Shown: positions 54,905 to 63,030 of the stretch, piece by piece | How positions within the stretch are numbered: the stretch's first letter is position 1 | Layout: the number at the start of each line of letters is the position of its first letter | Assembly: GCF_031457275.1 (NCBI RefSeq) | Contig: NZ_JAVDWH010000001.1 | Location: 2,170,001-2,234,000 of the forward strand | Direction of reading: 5' to 3' | Origin: Aeromicrobium panaciterrae | Lineage (GTDB): Bacteria; Actinomycetota; Actinomycetes; Propionibacteriales; Nocardioidaceae | DNA: 64,000 nt | Position numbers and translations under genes: made by a program | Notes under the pieces: generated by a model | Seen by the model: the letters and a program-made list of their open reading frames with translations, nothing else | Told to the model about the DNA's origin: nothing | Database searches by the model: none

Positions 54905-56059
54905 GTGATCGCCGTCGACTACCAACCACCACTCAGCTGGTGGAGCCACACGTGGCGCTACGCGATCATGCTTTCGATTTCGGCCGCAGCGTGGGCCGAA
55001 GCGTTCGCCTGGCAGTGGGACCACGACCGCTGGTGGTTCTGGACTGACCTGGGCATCGGCGTCTTCACCTACGTGCTCATCGCCTGGCGCCGGTCGTTCC
55101 CCGTGCCCGTCGCCGTGGTCATCAACGCGCTGTCGTTCGTCTCGTTCTCTGCGGCGGGGCCCGCGACGCTTGCCCTCGTCTCGCTGGCAACACGCAGACG
55201 CTGGCGCGAGATCATCCCCGTCGGAATCCTGTCGCTCATCGGCGGACTGGTGCTGGAGAGCTTCAACCCAGTCAACAACGACGAGTTCGCGTTCACGATC
55301 CCGTTCATCGTGGCCATCGTCGCGGTAACGGTCGGCTGGGGCATGTACATCGGCTCGCGGCGCGAACTGCTTGCCACCCTTCGCGAGCGTGCGAACATCT
55401 CTGAAGCCGCTCAGGCGGCCAAGGTCGAACAGGCGCGTACGGCTGAGCGCGCACAGATCGCCCGCGAGATGCACGACGTCCTCGCCCACCGCATCTCGCT
55501 GGTGACGATGCACGCCGGCGCGTTGACCTACCGAACAGACCTCAGTGCCGACGAGATGCGGGCGACTGCGGAAGTCATCCAGGACAACTCACACCAAGCG
55601 ATGGTCGAGCTTCGTGAGGTGCTGGGCCTGCTGCGCGACGGTCCCGGCGATTCCGCACCAGAACTCCCTCAGCCGTCGGCCACCGATCTGCCCGCCTTGC
55701 TCGACGAAGCCCGGCAGGCGGGCATGCGGGTCGAGTCGCAACTCATCGACCTCGACGGGATCCCCGAGACGCTCGGCCGCACTGCGTACCGAGTGATCCA
55801 GGAGGGCCTGACGAATGCCCGCAAGCACGCGCCCAACACGTCGGTCAACGTCAGCCTCGAGGGTGGTCCCGGTGATGGTCTGAAGGCGGAAGTGCGCAAC
55901 CCGCTGCCCATTGGTTCCAAGCTGTCGGGCGAACCCGAGTCCGGTCTCGGCCTCATCGGCTTGGCCGAGCGCGCCGCACTGGCGGGTGGCCTGTTGACTC
56001 ACCGCGTGACGCCCGAGCACGAGTTCGTGCTCTCAACGTGGCTACCGTGGCCGTCATGA
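54905..56059 (+). CDS. NarL-type sensor histidine kinase
   Basis: A 384-residue kinase with four to five membrane helices in the first 150 residues and no large external domain, suggesting membrane-stress sensing. The HisKA_3 region carries the phosphorylated histidine in AQIAREMHDVLAHRISLVTM; the ATPase domain ends with GLGLIGLAERAALAGG. GTG start at 54905. Its stop overlaps the response-regulator ATG (ATGA). The ABC exporter genes are divergent, a common sensor/exporter layout in actinobacteria. Confidence 0.9.
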   Translation: MIAVDYQPPLSWWSHTWRYAIMLSISAAAWAEAFAWQWDHDRWWFWTDLGIGVFTYVLIAWRRSFPVPVAVVINALSFVSFSAAGPATLALVSLATRRRWREIIPVGILSLIGGLVLESFNPVNNDEFAFTIPFIVAIVAVTVGWGMYIGSRRELLATLRERANISEAAQAAKVEQARTAERAQIAREMHDVLAHRISLVTMHAGALTYRTDLSADEMRATAEVIQDNSHQAMVELREVLGLLRDGPGDSAPELPQPSATDLPALLDEARQAGMRVESQLIDLDGIPETLGRTAYRVIQEGLTNARKHAPNTSVNVSLEGGPGDGLKAEVRNPLPIGSKLSGEPESGLGLIGLAERAALAGGLLTHRVTPEHEFVLSTWLPWPS

Positions 56060-56709
56060 CCACTCGGGTGCTGCTCACGGACGACGATCCGCTGGTCCGT
56101 GCGGGGTTGTCGCTGATCCTCGGCGGATCCCCAGACATCACCGTCGTCGGCGAGGCAGTCAACGGCGCCGAAGCCGTGAAGATCGTCCAGGCGGGCGGGG
56201 TCGACCTCGTACTGATGGACATCCGCATGCCAATCATGGATGGCATTGCCGCCACGGCGGCCCTGCTCGACCTGCCGGATGCACCCAAGGTCATAGTGCT
56301 GACAACCTTCGACGCCGACGAATACGTCGTACGAGCGCTGGCGGCCGGAGCTCACGGATTCCTGCTCAAGGACACACCGCCAGCCGACATCGTCGCGGCG
56401 ATCGGCAAGGTTGTCGATGGCGAGCCGATGCTGTCGCCCACCATCACAGCGCAGCTCATCCGACAGGTCACCGAGGCGGCGCCCGACGAACGAAGCGATG
56501 AAGCCTTGGTTCTGGCCGACAGCCTGACTGCCCGCGAGCGCGAGGTCGCCATCGCTGTGGGCCAAGGCTCCTCGAACGCAGAAATTGCTGCTGACCTGCA
56601 CATGAGCATTGCGACTGTGAAGGCGCACATCTCCCACATCTTCACCAAGCTCGACGTGACAAACCGCGTACAAGTGGCAATTTGCATGCATGACGCCGGA
56701 CTGCTCTGA
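56056..56709 (+). CDS. NarL/LuxR-family response regulator
   Basis: A 217-residue regulator paired with the preceding kinase. Receiver motifs: TDDDPLVRAG, phosphorylation site in LVLMDIRMPIMDG, and LKDTPPADI. The LuxR helix-turn-helix is at the C-terminus (LTAREREVAIAVGQGSSNAE, then TVKAHISHIFTKL). ATG at 56056 overlaps the kinase stop; an upstream start inside the kinase gene is rejected. Probable control of the divergent ABC exporter (inference). Confidence 0.93.
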   Translation: MTTRVLLTDDDPLVRAGLSLILGGSPDITVVGEAVNGAEAVKIVQAGGVDLVLMDIRMPIMDGIAATAALLDLPDAPKVIVLTTFDADEYVVRALAAGAHGFLLKDTPPADIVAAIGKVVDGEPMLSPTITAQLIRQVTEAAPDERSDEALVLADSLTAREREVAIAVGQGSSNAEIAADLHMSIATVKAHISHIFTKLDVTNRVQVAICMHDAGLL

Positions 56710-56729
56710 CAGCCGCTACATTTCTGCGC

Positions 56730-57557
56730 ATGGCTGACGACTATCGCGACGTAAATCGCGCCAACTGGGACGAGCGCGCGCCAGCCCACATCGACTCGCC
56801 CGGCTATGCCGTCGACAAGTTCCGCGCGGACCCGGAGTTCATCTCTGACGTGGTGCGGTTCGACCTCCCGTTGCTCGGATCCGTCGCCGGACTCCGCGGA
56901 GTCCACCTGCAGTGCCACATCGGCACCGACACAATCTCGCTCGCCCGACTTGGCGCGCACATGACGGGTCTCGACTTCAGCGGTGTCGCCATCGCCGAAG
57001 CGCAGAAGCTCGCTACCGAGCTCGGTCACGACGTGAAATTCGTCGAAGCCGAGCTGTACGAGGCGACGGCAGTACTGCCACCGCATTCGTTCGATCTGGT
57101 CTTCACGGGGATCGGGGCCATCGGTTGGCTGCCCGACATCAAGAAGTGGGCGTCCGTTGTCTCGGGCTTGCTCGCTCCTGATGGTCGACTCTTCATCCGC
57201 GAGGGTCATCCCGTGCTCTGGTCGCTGGGAGACCGTACGGATGGGGTGCTTGCGATCGAGCACCCGTACTTCGAGCATGAAGAGCCCACGGTTTGGGATG
57301 AGCCGGGCACCTACGTCGAGACGGACACCGAGTTCGCTCACACCGTCACCCACGAGTGGAATCACGGCATGGGCGAGATCATCACCGCGCTACTCGAAGC
57401 GGGATTGACCATCACAGGCTTTGTCGAGCACGACAGCGTGCCCTGGGAAGCGATCGACGACCAGATGGAGCTGCTCCCCAATGGCGAGTGGCGCCTGCGC
57501 GATCGACCGCACCGACTCCCCCACACCTACACGCTGCAGGCCATCAAGCAGGGCTGA
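56730..57557 (+). CDS. Class I SAM-dependent methyltransferase
   Basis: A 275-residue methyltransferase. The start DDYRDVNRANWDERAPAHI is typical of an actinobacterial methyltransferase group; the SAM loop is VHLQCHIGTDTISLARLGA, an unusual variant of the G-x-G-x-G motif in which LQCHIGTDT replaces glycines, followed by MTGLDFSGVAIAEAQKLA. Substrate unknown. It follows the response regulator by 20 bases and overlaps the convergent amine oxidase gene by 14 bases. Confidence 0.83.
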   Translation: MADDYRDVNRANWDERAPAHIDSPGYAVDKFRADPEFISDVVRFDLPLLGSVAGLRGVHLQCHIGTDTISLARLGAHMTGLDFSGVAIAEAQKLATELGHDVKFVEAELYEATAVLPPHSFDLVFTGIGAIGWLPDIKKWASVVSGLLAPDGRLFIREGHPVLWSLGDRTDGVLAIEHPYFEHEEPTVWDEPGTYVETDTEFAHTVTHEWNHGMGEIITALLEAGLTITGFVEHDSVPWEAIDDQMELLPNGEWRLRDRPHRLPHTYTLQAIKQG

Positions 57558-58881
57558 CTGGCTCCCAAGCATCCGCAATGGGGATGTCCCGGCCCAGGAT
57601 GTTGACCGCAGCCCGGTGACCTGACCACATCGCGGCCGTCACGGTGGCCGGGTCGTCAGTCCAGGTGGCCTCGCCGGCGATATGCAGCACTCCACCCACG
57701 GGCGTTGCAAGGGTGTCGTGGTCGTCCGTCGACGCACCCACCGTCATGTACGCGAACGAGCCGCGAGCGAAAAGATCGTCCTGCCAACCGGTGACATGCA
57801 CGGCCGTCGGCTCTTCCACCCGGTCGCCGTACAGACGCCTCAACTGGGCGAGAACTGACTCGGCTAGCCGCGCGTCATCCCAGCCTCGCGTCGCCTTGGC
57901 TGCCGGTCCCGCCGCAAACGTGAGCAACGTGGGCGTGCCATCCACGGCCGTCAGGTCGTACCAGGAATGCCACCATTCGCCCTCTGGCCCCAGCTGACGG
58001 ATCGCATAGACGCCCTCATCCCAGAACTTGGTCGGGAATCGCAGAAACACCTTCTCGAAGGCGTTCATCTCCAGTCGGCCCAAGGCACTGGCAACGGGCT
58101 CAGGCAGCGAGGGCGAGATGACGAAGTCATCGCTTTGCAGCACTCCCACCGGCACCGTCACAACCGCGGAGTCAGCTGAGAACGTTTCATCGCCGACTAT
58201 GACTGTCACGCCGTCGGCTGCCCAGCGAACCTGCGAGACGACGTGCTCGAGGCGAAGGTCGAGACCCTTCGCCAGATTCTCGGGCAAGCGGCCGTAGCCG
58301 TCGGGGAACACAACCTCGTCGCCGTCGATTTCGTCGTTGTCCAGGCCGTGCGCGGCGAGATCCTCGATCCACGCGCCGAGTTGTTCCTCGGTTCGATGAC
58401 TGAGGAACTCACGCACTCGGTCGGCCCGAGCTGTCTCCCAGCCCAGCGACGCAAGAGCGGCTTCTGACATCTCGGCGTACGTCGCGTCAGCGGCCGACGT
58501 CGCGATGAGGCTAGCCATCTCGCGATCGACTGCGCGAACGTCGTCGGCGAAGAGCTGGACCTCACTGTCCGACAGCCGCTCTGCTCCCGGCCCGAAATAG
58601 ACGATGGGACGGCCGTCCGGCTGATAACTGCCGATCGTGTACTCGTGCGTCGGCATCCCGAACGCTTCTACGGCCGCGGCGACGGGGTTGTCGTCGACAC
58701 CGTGGATCCACGACGCGCCACGATCCATCACGTGTCCGTCCGCACGGTCGGTCCAGACCCGGCCACCCACCCGGTCGCGAGCCTCGAGCACCACGACTCG
58801 ACGGCCAGACCGCGCAAGTAGACGGGCTGCCGTGAGGCCGGAGACTCCCGCCCCGACCACGATGGTGTCGTAGCGATCCAT
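57544..58881 (-). CDS. Flavin amine oxidase, polyamine-oxidase-like
   Basis: A 445-residue FAD enzyme of the monoamine/polyamine oxidase family. The FAD motif is IVVGAGVSGLTAARLL with LEARDRVGGRVWTD, the polyamine-oxidase-like GASWIHGVDDNP follows, and the C-terminal flavin segment is LHIAGEATWTDDPATVTAAM. The ATG at 58881 puts the Rossmann fold at residue 8. The divergent gene is a class III aminotransferase and an Lrp-type regulator lies near, which together suggest amine (putrescine or similar) catabolism. Substrate not proven. Confidence 0.85.
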   Translation of the reverse strand: MDRYDTIVVGAGVSGLTAARLLARSGRRVVVLEARDRVGGRVWTDRADGHVMDRGASWIHGVDDNPVAAAVEAFGMPTHEYTIGSYQPDGRPIVYFGPGAERLSDSEVQLFADDVRAVDREMASLIATSAADATYAEMSEAALASLGWETARADRVREFLSHRTEEQLGAWIEDLAAHGLDNDEIDGDEVVFPDGYGRLPENLAKGLDLRLEHVVSQVRWAADGVTVIVGDETFSADSAVVTVPVGVLQSDDFVISPSLPEPVASALGRLEMNAFEKVFLRFPTKFWDEGVYAIRQLGPEGEWWHSWYDLTAVDGTPTLLTFAAGPAAKATRGWDDARLAESVLAQLRRLYGDRVEEPTAVHVTGWQDDLFARGSFAYMTVGASTDDHDTLATPVGGVLHIAGEATWTDDPATVTAAMWSGHRAAVNILGRDIPIADAWEPVSPA

Positions 58882-58922
58882 GGCTTCATCCAACCGCATG
58901 CGTCAAGACAGCGGCAACGGAA

Positions 58923-58984
58923 ATCGCAATGAAACACGGATTGTACGACGAAATCCCTTGTCTTCGCCGGTCGCGTATTGCGAT
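58923..58984. promoter_or_regulatory. Widely spaced inverted repeat in amine-gene promoter
   Basis: ATCGCAAT (58923-58930) and ATTGCGAT (58977-58984) are exact reverse complements, 46 bases apart, in the 112-base gap between the divergent amine oxidase and aminotransferase genes. The spacing suits a looping or multimeric regulator such as an Lrp/AsnC protein. A shorter GGATT-N9-AATCC lies between. Binding is untested. Confidence 0.35.
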
Positions 58985-58985
58985 C

Positions 58986-58997
58986 ATGGCCCAATGA
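58986..58997 (+). promoter_or_regulatory. Three-codon minigene overlapping aminotransferase start
   Basis: ATGGCCCAATGA encodes Met-Ala-Gln-stop, and its TGA overlaps the ATG of the aminotransferase gene at 58994. No Shine-Dalgarno sequence is seen before either ATG. If the mRNA is leaderless at 58986, the minigene would be read first and re-initiation would start the enzyme. It may equally be a chance overlap. Confidence 0.3.
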
Positions 58998-60373
58998 CCT
59001 ACTCCGACGAGGAATTTGCCCGACTCCAGAAGGCCGGCAAGCGCCACCTGTGGATGCACTTCTCGCGCCACGGCTCGTACGCCGACCACGACATCCCGGT
59101 CATCACCAAGGGTGACGGCATGTACATCTGGGACGCACAGGGCAAGCGCTACCTCGACGGACTCGCAGGTCTCTTTGTCGTGCAGGCAGGACACGGGCGC
59201 GAAGAGCTTGCCGAGGCGGCGGCCAAGCAGGCCAAGGAGCTGGCGTTCTTCCCGCTGTGGACGTTCGCGCACCCGATGGCGATCGAGCTGGCCGAACGCA
59301 TCGCGTCGTACGCCCCCTCCGACCTCAACCGCGTGTTCTTCACGACGGGTGGCGGCGAGGCAGTCGAGACAGCATGGAAGGCCGCCAAGCAGTACTTCAA
59401 GCTGACGGGCAAGCCCAACAAGACCAAGGTCATCAGCCGCGAGATCGCCTATCACGGCACCACCCAAGGAGCGCTCTCGATCACCGGCATCCCGGGGCTG
59501 AAGGAGCCGTTTGAGCCGCTGGTCCCGACCACAGTTCACGTCGCCAACACCAACTACTACCGCGCTCCTGATCAGACGATGGATGAAAAGGCGTTCGGGC
59601 AGTGGGCCGCTGACGAGATCGAGAACGCGATCATCGCCGAGGGCCCCGACACCGTATGTGCCGTGTTCCTCGAGCCGGTGCAGAACGCCGGCGGCTGCTT
59701 CCCTCCCCCGCCCGGTTACTTCCAGCGGGTACGCGAAATCTGCGACCGCCATGACGTATTGCTCGTGTCAGACGAGGTCATCTGCGCATTCGGCCGCCTC
59801 GGCGACATGTTCGGAGCCAACCGCTACGGCTACGTCCCCGACATGATCACCTGCGCCAAGGGCCTGACCTCGGGCTACTCGCCGCTCGGCGCGATGATCG
59901 CCTCTGATCGCATCATGGAACCGTTCCTGGAGGGCACCACGAGCTTCCTCCACGGCTACACGTTCGGCGGCCACCCGGTCTCGACAGCGGTGGCGATGGC
60001 GAACCTCGACATCTTCGAGCGCGAGAAGATCAACGAGCACGTACGTGACACAGAGGGCGCGTTCCGCGGGACCCTCGAGAAGTTGCTCGACCTCGACATC
60101 GTCGGCGACGTACGCGGTGATGGCTTCTTCTACGGCATCGAACTCGTCAAGGACAAAGCCACGAAGGAAAGCTTCAACGACGCTGAGTCGGAGAAGCTCC
60201 TCCGTGGCTTCCTCTCAAAGGCGTTGTTCGACGGCGGTCTGTACTGCCGAGCCGACGATCGAGGCGACCCTGTCATCCAGCTCTCGCCACCTCTGATCGC
60301 TGACCAGTCCCACTTCGATGAGATCGAGTCGATCCTGCGCAGTGTCCTCAGCGAGGCGCAGAACCTGCTCTGA
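58994..60373 (+). CDS. Class III PLP-dependent aminotransferase
   Basis: A 459-residue aminotransferase of the putrescine/beta-alanine/omega-amino-acid group. Features: IWDAQGKRYLDGLAGLFVVQ, FTTGGGEAVETAWKAAKQY for PLP phosphate binding, EPVQNAGGCFPPP, DEVICAFGRLG, and the PLP lysine in TCAKGLTSGYSPLG. The start MTYSDEEFARLQKAGKRHLW is typical of actinobacterial members linked to polyamine use. It is divergent from a polyamine-oxidase-like gene and near an Lrp/AsnC gene. Amino donor not proven. Confidence 0.9.
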   Translation: MTYSDEEFARLQKAGKRHLWMHFSRHGSYADHDIPVITKGDGMYIWDAQGKRYLDGLAGLFVVQAGHGREELAEAAAKQAKELAFFPLWTFAHPMAIELAERIASYAPSDLNRVFFTTGGGEAVETAWKAAKQYFKLTGKPNKTKVISREIAYHGTTQGALSITGIPGLKEPFEPLVPTTVHVANTNYYRAPDQTMDEKAFGQWAADEIENAIIAEGPDTVCAVFLEPVQNAGGCFPPPPGYFQRVREICDRHDVLLVSDEVICAFGRLGDMFGANRYGYVPDMITCAKGLTSGYSPLGAMIASDRIMEPFLEGTTSFLHGYTFGGHPVSTAVAMANLDIFEREKINEHVRDTEGAFRGTLEKLLDLDIVGDVRGDGFFYGIELVKDKATKESFNDAESEKLLRGFLSKALFDGGLYCRADDRGDPVIQLSPPLIADQSHFDEIESILRSVLSEAQNLL

Positions 60374-60378
60374 TCGAG

Positions 60379-60393
60379 CCGCCTGCAAGGCGG
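60379..60393. terminator. Short hairpin between convergent genes
   Basis: CCGCCT (60379-60384), loop gca, AGGCGG (60388-60393). A six-pair GC-rich stem five bases after the aminotransferase stop and 12 bases beyond the convergent VOC gene. Possibly a shared weak terminator. Confidence 0.45.
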
Positions 60394-60405
60394 GTGAGCA
60401 CATGT

Positions 60406-60807
60406 TCAGACCTGGTTGAAGCGGAGCATGTTGCCTGCTGGGTCCCGTACGGCACAGTCGCGTACACCCCACGGCTGATCGATGGGCTCCTGCACGACGT
60501 CGGCTCCCGAAGCCTGGAGCTTCTCGAACGTCGCGTCCAAGTCGTCGGTCGTGAACTGCATGAGGCCGATCATGCCCTTGGCCATCATGTCGAGGAGCAG
60601 CTTGCGCTCGGCGGGAGGCGCTTCGGGGGCTGCCGGGCCGAGTACGACTGAGACGTCCGGCTGCGAGGCCGGACCGACGGTGATCCAGCGCATTTCTCCC
60701 TGGCCCACGTCGTTGCGAACGTCGTACCCGAGCACGTCGCGATAGAAGACGAGAGCCGCGTCGGGATCGTCGACATTGAGGTAGCTGGTTGAGATCTTGA
60801 TATCCAT
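60406..60807 (-). CDS. VOC-family (glyoxalase-like) protein
   Basis: A 133-residue protein of the vicinal oxygen chelate superfamily. Start KISTSYLNVDDPDAALVFYR and the later segment VQEPIDQPWGVRDCAVRDPAGN are characteristic. Members include glyoxalases, dioxygenases and antibiotic-binding proteins; the metal ligands and substrate cannot be fixed here. The ATG at 60807 lies 17 bases after the AraC-type gene on the same strand, so the two form a pair in which the regulator probably controls both. Confidence 0.87.
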   Translation of the reverse strand: MDIKISTSYLNVDDPDAALVFYRDVLGYDVRNDVGQGEMRWITVGPASQPDVSVVLGPAAPEAPPAERKLLLDMMAKGMIGLMQFTTDDLDATFEKLQASGADVVQEPIDQPWGVRDCAVRDPAGNMLRFNQV

Positions 60808-60824
60808 GACGCCCACGCTATGGG

Positions 60825-61235
60825 TCAACCGAGAGTTCGCGCTTCTCCATTCCTGATCGGTCTGGTGTAGATCTTCTCGATGCAGGGCAGTGTGGTGTTC
60901 GGGTCGTGGGGACGGGCGCGATAGGCGCTGGGACTCTCGCCGACAAGCTCGGAGAACTTCGCGCTGAACGAGCCAAGCGACGAACAACCGACTTCGAAGC
61001 ACACCTCGGTGACGGATAGGTCGCCGCGACGCAGCAGAGCCATCGCGCGCTCGATGCGTCGAGTCATCAGATAGCCGTACGGCGTCTCGCCAAAAGCGTC
61101 GCGGAAACTACGCGAGAAGTGACCCGGAGACATCAGGGCTGTGCGCGCCAGCACCGTCACATCGAGGGGGCGCGCGTACTCGCGATCCATCTGGTCGCGC
61201 GCCTTGCGCAACAGCACAAGGTCCGAGGTTTCCAC
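60825..61235 (-). CDS. AraC-family regulator (DNA-binding domain only)
   Basis: A 136-residue regulator made mostly of the two AraC helix-turn-helix motifs: LARTALMSPGHFSRSFRDAF with GETPYGYLMTRRIERAMALL, then VCFEVGCSSLGSFSAKFSEL. There is no separate ligand domain, only about 35 extra residues at the C-terminus. It is upstream of the VOC gene on the same strand and divergent from the Lrp/AsnC gene over 43 bases. It resembles small AraC proteins paired with VOC genes in actinobacteria. Confidence 0.88.
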   Translation of the reverse strand: METSDLVLLRKARDQMDREYARPLDVTVLARTALMSPGHFSRSFRDAFGETPYGYLMTRRIERAMALLRRGDLSVTEVCFEVGCSSLGSFSAKFSELVGESPSAYRARPHDPNTTLPCIEKIYTRPIRNGEARTLG

Positions 61236-61278
61236 GCGCTGAGTATTTCACGCAGGGTCAGCGAGTGCATGCGGCACA

Positions 61279-61749
61279 ATGACTCGCATGACGGACCGCG
61301 CCATCTCTCTCGACGACAAGGCTCGCAAGATCATCGAGCTGCTCCAGGGCGACGGCCGCCTCTCCTACTCCGCGATCGCCAAGCAGGTTGGTCTCTCGGA
61401 GGCCGCCGCTCGTCACCGCGTGCAGAAGCTGATCGACAGCGGAGTCATGCAGATCGTCGCTGTCACGGATCCGTTGCAGATGGGGTTCGCCCGTCAGGCC
61501 ATGATCGGCATCAAGGTGTCCGGTGACGTACGCGTTGTGGCTGCTGAGCTCGCCCAGATGGATCAACTCGACTACATCGTGATCACGACCGGCCGCTTCG
61601 ACATTCTGGCCGAGCTCGTTGCCGAAAGCGACGATGAGCTCCTCGACATCGTGTCTGGCCAGATCAGCGCGCTGGAGCAGGTTGTGATGACCGAGACGTT
61701 CGTCTACCTGCAGCTCGAGAAGCAGACGTACGCCTGGGGTACTAGGTAG
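61279..61749 (+). CDS. Lrp/AsnC-family transcriptional regulator
   Basis: A 156-residue regulator with an N-terminal winged helix-turn-helix (LDDKARKIIELLQGDGRLSY, then VGLSEAAARHRVQKLIDSGV) and a C-terminal RAM ligand-binding domain (FARQAMIGIKVSGDVRVVAA, later YIVITTGRFDILAELV). Such proteins sense amino acids or amines. The nearby aminotransferase and amine oxidase genes are likely targets (inference). Its end overlaps the convergent AMP-binding-like gene by eight bases. Confidence 0.92.
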   Translation: MTRMTDRAISLDDKARKIIELLQGDGRLSYSAIAKQVGLSEAAARHRVQKLIDSGVMQIVAVTDPLQMGFARQAMIGIKVSGDVRVVAAELAQMDQLDYIVITTGRFDILAELVAESDDELLDIVSGQISALEQVVMTETFVYLQLEKQTYAWGTR

Positions 61750-62185
61750 CCGTTCCACCTGCCAGCAATGAGCTGAACAGGTCCGGGAACGCCTCGCGCA
61801 TCACGTCCTCATAGCCCTCAGGGTCACTGTCGGGTGCTGGCGACGGTTCGGATCGCCCTGCCCGCATCAGCAGATCCCACGGGACCTCAGTCTCAGGCGT
61901 GTAGAAAGTCTCACCTTCAAAGCGATAGATGCCACCAGCACTCGGCACAGCGCCAAGACGCGCGCATGCAAGGACCGCGATCGCCAGGTTGCGACCCGAC
62001 GGGATGTCGATCGAAACTTCCGTACCGCTCTCGACCCCGAGGTGGTTGATGGCGCCAGCGACGCAGGCCGACTCGTGGGTGAGCTCTGCATACGACAACG
62101 GGCCGAGCTCGTCCTCGACGGCGGTGTCGTCGGCAAGTCCGCCGACCACGTGCTGGTCGAGGGCGCGGAACACCAGGCTCGTCAT
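61742..62185 (-). CDS. AMP-binding enzyme N-terminal fragment-like protein
   Basis: A 147-residue protein resembling only the first subdomain of acyl-CoA/acid synthetases (LSYAELTHESACVAGAINHL, then SIDIPSGRNLAIAVLACARL). The ATP-binding P-loop (TSGTTG type) and the catalytic C-terminal domain are absent, so it cannot be a complete synthetase. Its ATG overlaps the enoyl-CoA hydratase stop (ATGA), so it is a coupled second gene and not an obvious wreck. It may be a binding partner or a remnant; function unknown. Confidence 0.7.
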   Translation of the reverse strand: MTSLVFRALDQHVVGGLADDTAVEDELGPLSYAELTHESACVAGAINHLGVESGTEVSIDIPSGRNLAIAVLACARLGAVPSAGGIYRFEGETFYTPETEVPWDLLMRAGRSEPSPAPDSDPEGYEDVMREAFPDLFSSLLAGGTAT

Positions 62186-62901
62186 CGGCCGGTGAACTTC
62201 GGCGGGCGCTTCTCGTCGCGTGCCGCGGCAGACTCTCGTACGTCTTCGCTGGCCCAGACAGCCGCAAAGCTCGCGTCGATCGCCGGGTCATCAGCCGACG
62301 TGCTGTTGAGGATGAGCTTGTTGTGCGCGAGCGCGAGCGGTGCGAACTCAGCAATCTCGTGCGCCCAAGCGATCGCGTGAGCAAGGGTGCCTGCTCGGTC
62401 GGCGAGACCCACAGCAAGGGCGGCTTCTACATCGAGCGACTCGGCGCCAAGCATCAGTCGGCGCGCCGTACCCCCGCCAGCCAGCGCAGCCAGCGTACGA
62501 ATCGTCCAGGCGTCGACCGCCATACCGTTGCGGGCCGTAGGAACGGCGAACTTTGAGGTGACGTCGGCGACTCGGAGGTCGCACGCCATCGCGAGCTGTG
62601 TGCCGGCACCAATTGCAGGTCCGTTCACCGCAGCGATGAGTGGGACCGGCACCTGGGTCAGGCGCGTCAACATCCCGTAGAGAGCCTCGAGGAACTCGTC
62701 GCCGTACACACCTCCGAGGTCAGCACCAGCGCAGAAGGCCGAGCCCTGTCCCGTGATGACGATGACTCTGGCACCGTCGTCGACAGCTTGGTCGACGCCG
62801 GCGTGGATCTCGCGGCACAGCTCGAGGTTGAGCGCATTGCGTCGCTCCTCGCGCTGGAGCTCGAGGATGACGACTTCGCCGTCGGTGGTCGCACTCAGCA
62901 T
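62182..62901 (-). CDS. Enoyl-CoA hydratase/isomerase family protein
   Basis: A 239-residue crotonase-fold protein. Oxyanion-hole segments are SAFCAGADLGGVYGD and PLIAAVNGPAIGAGTQLAMA; VADVTSKFAVPTARNGM follows. In the usual glutamate position near GPAIGAG..., the sequence around residue 115-135 does not make the reaction type certain, so hydratase, isomerase or other crotonase activity is possible. ATG at 62901 has AAGGAG four bases upstream. It heads a two-gene unit with the AMP-binding-like gene. Confidence 0.87.
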   Translation of the reverse strand: MLSATTDGEVVILELQREERRNALNLELCREIHAGVDQAVDDGARVIVITGQGSAFCAGADLGGVYGDEFLEALYGMLTRLTQVPVPLIAAVNGPAIGAGTQLAMACDLRVADVTSKFAVPTARNGMAVDAWTIRTLAALAGGGTARRLMLGAESLDVEAALAVGLADRAGTLAHAIAWAHEIAEFAPLALAHNKLILNSTSADDPAIDASFAAVWASEDVRESAAARDEKRPPKFTGR

Positions 62902-63030
62902 GGTTCTCCTTGGTGCCTGAAACTGTGTCCCATCATCCTCGCGTGCCCCACCCGAAACCCGTTCGGCGACCCAATGTGACCTGAGACTCATATAGCCGTC
63001 ACTTCACTGACATTGAATCGTTACTTCACC

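Noticed and set aside
56912-57181. Frame inside the methyltransferase at 56730-57557, as a sign of frameshift
   Set aside because: The main frame is complete with SAM-binding motifs; the inner frame is a shadow.
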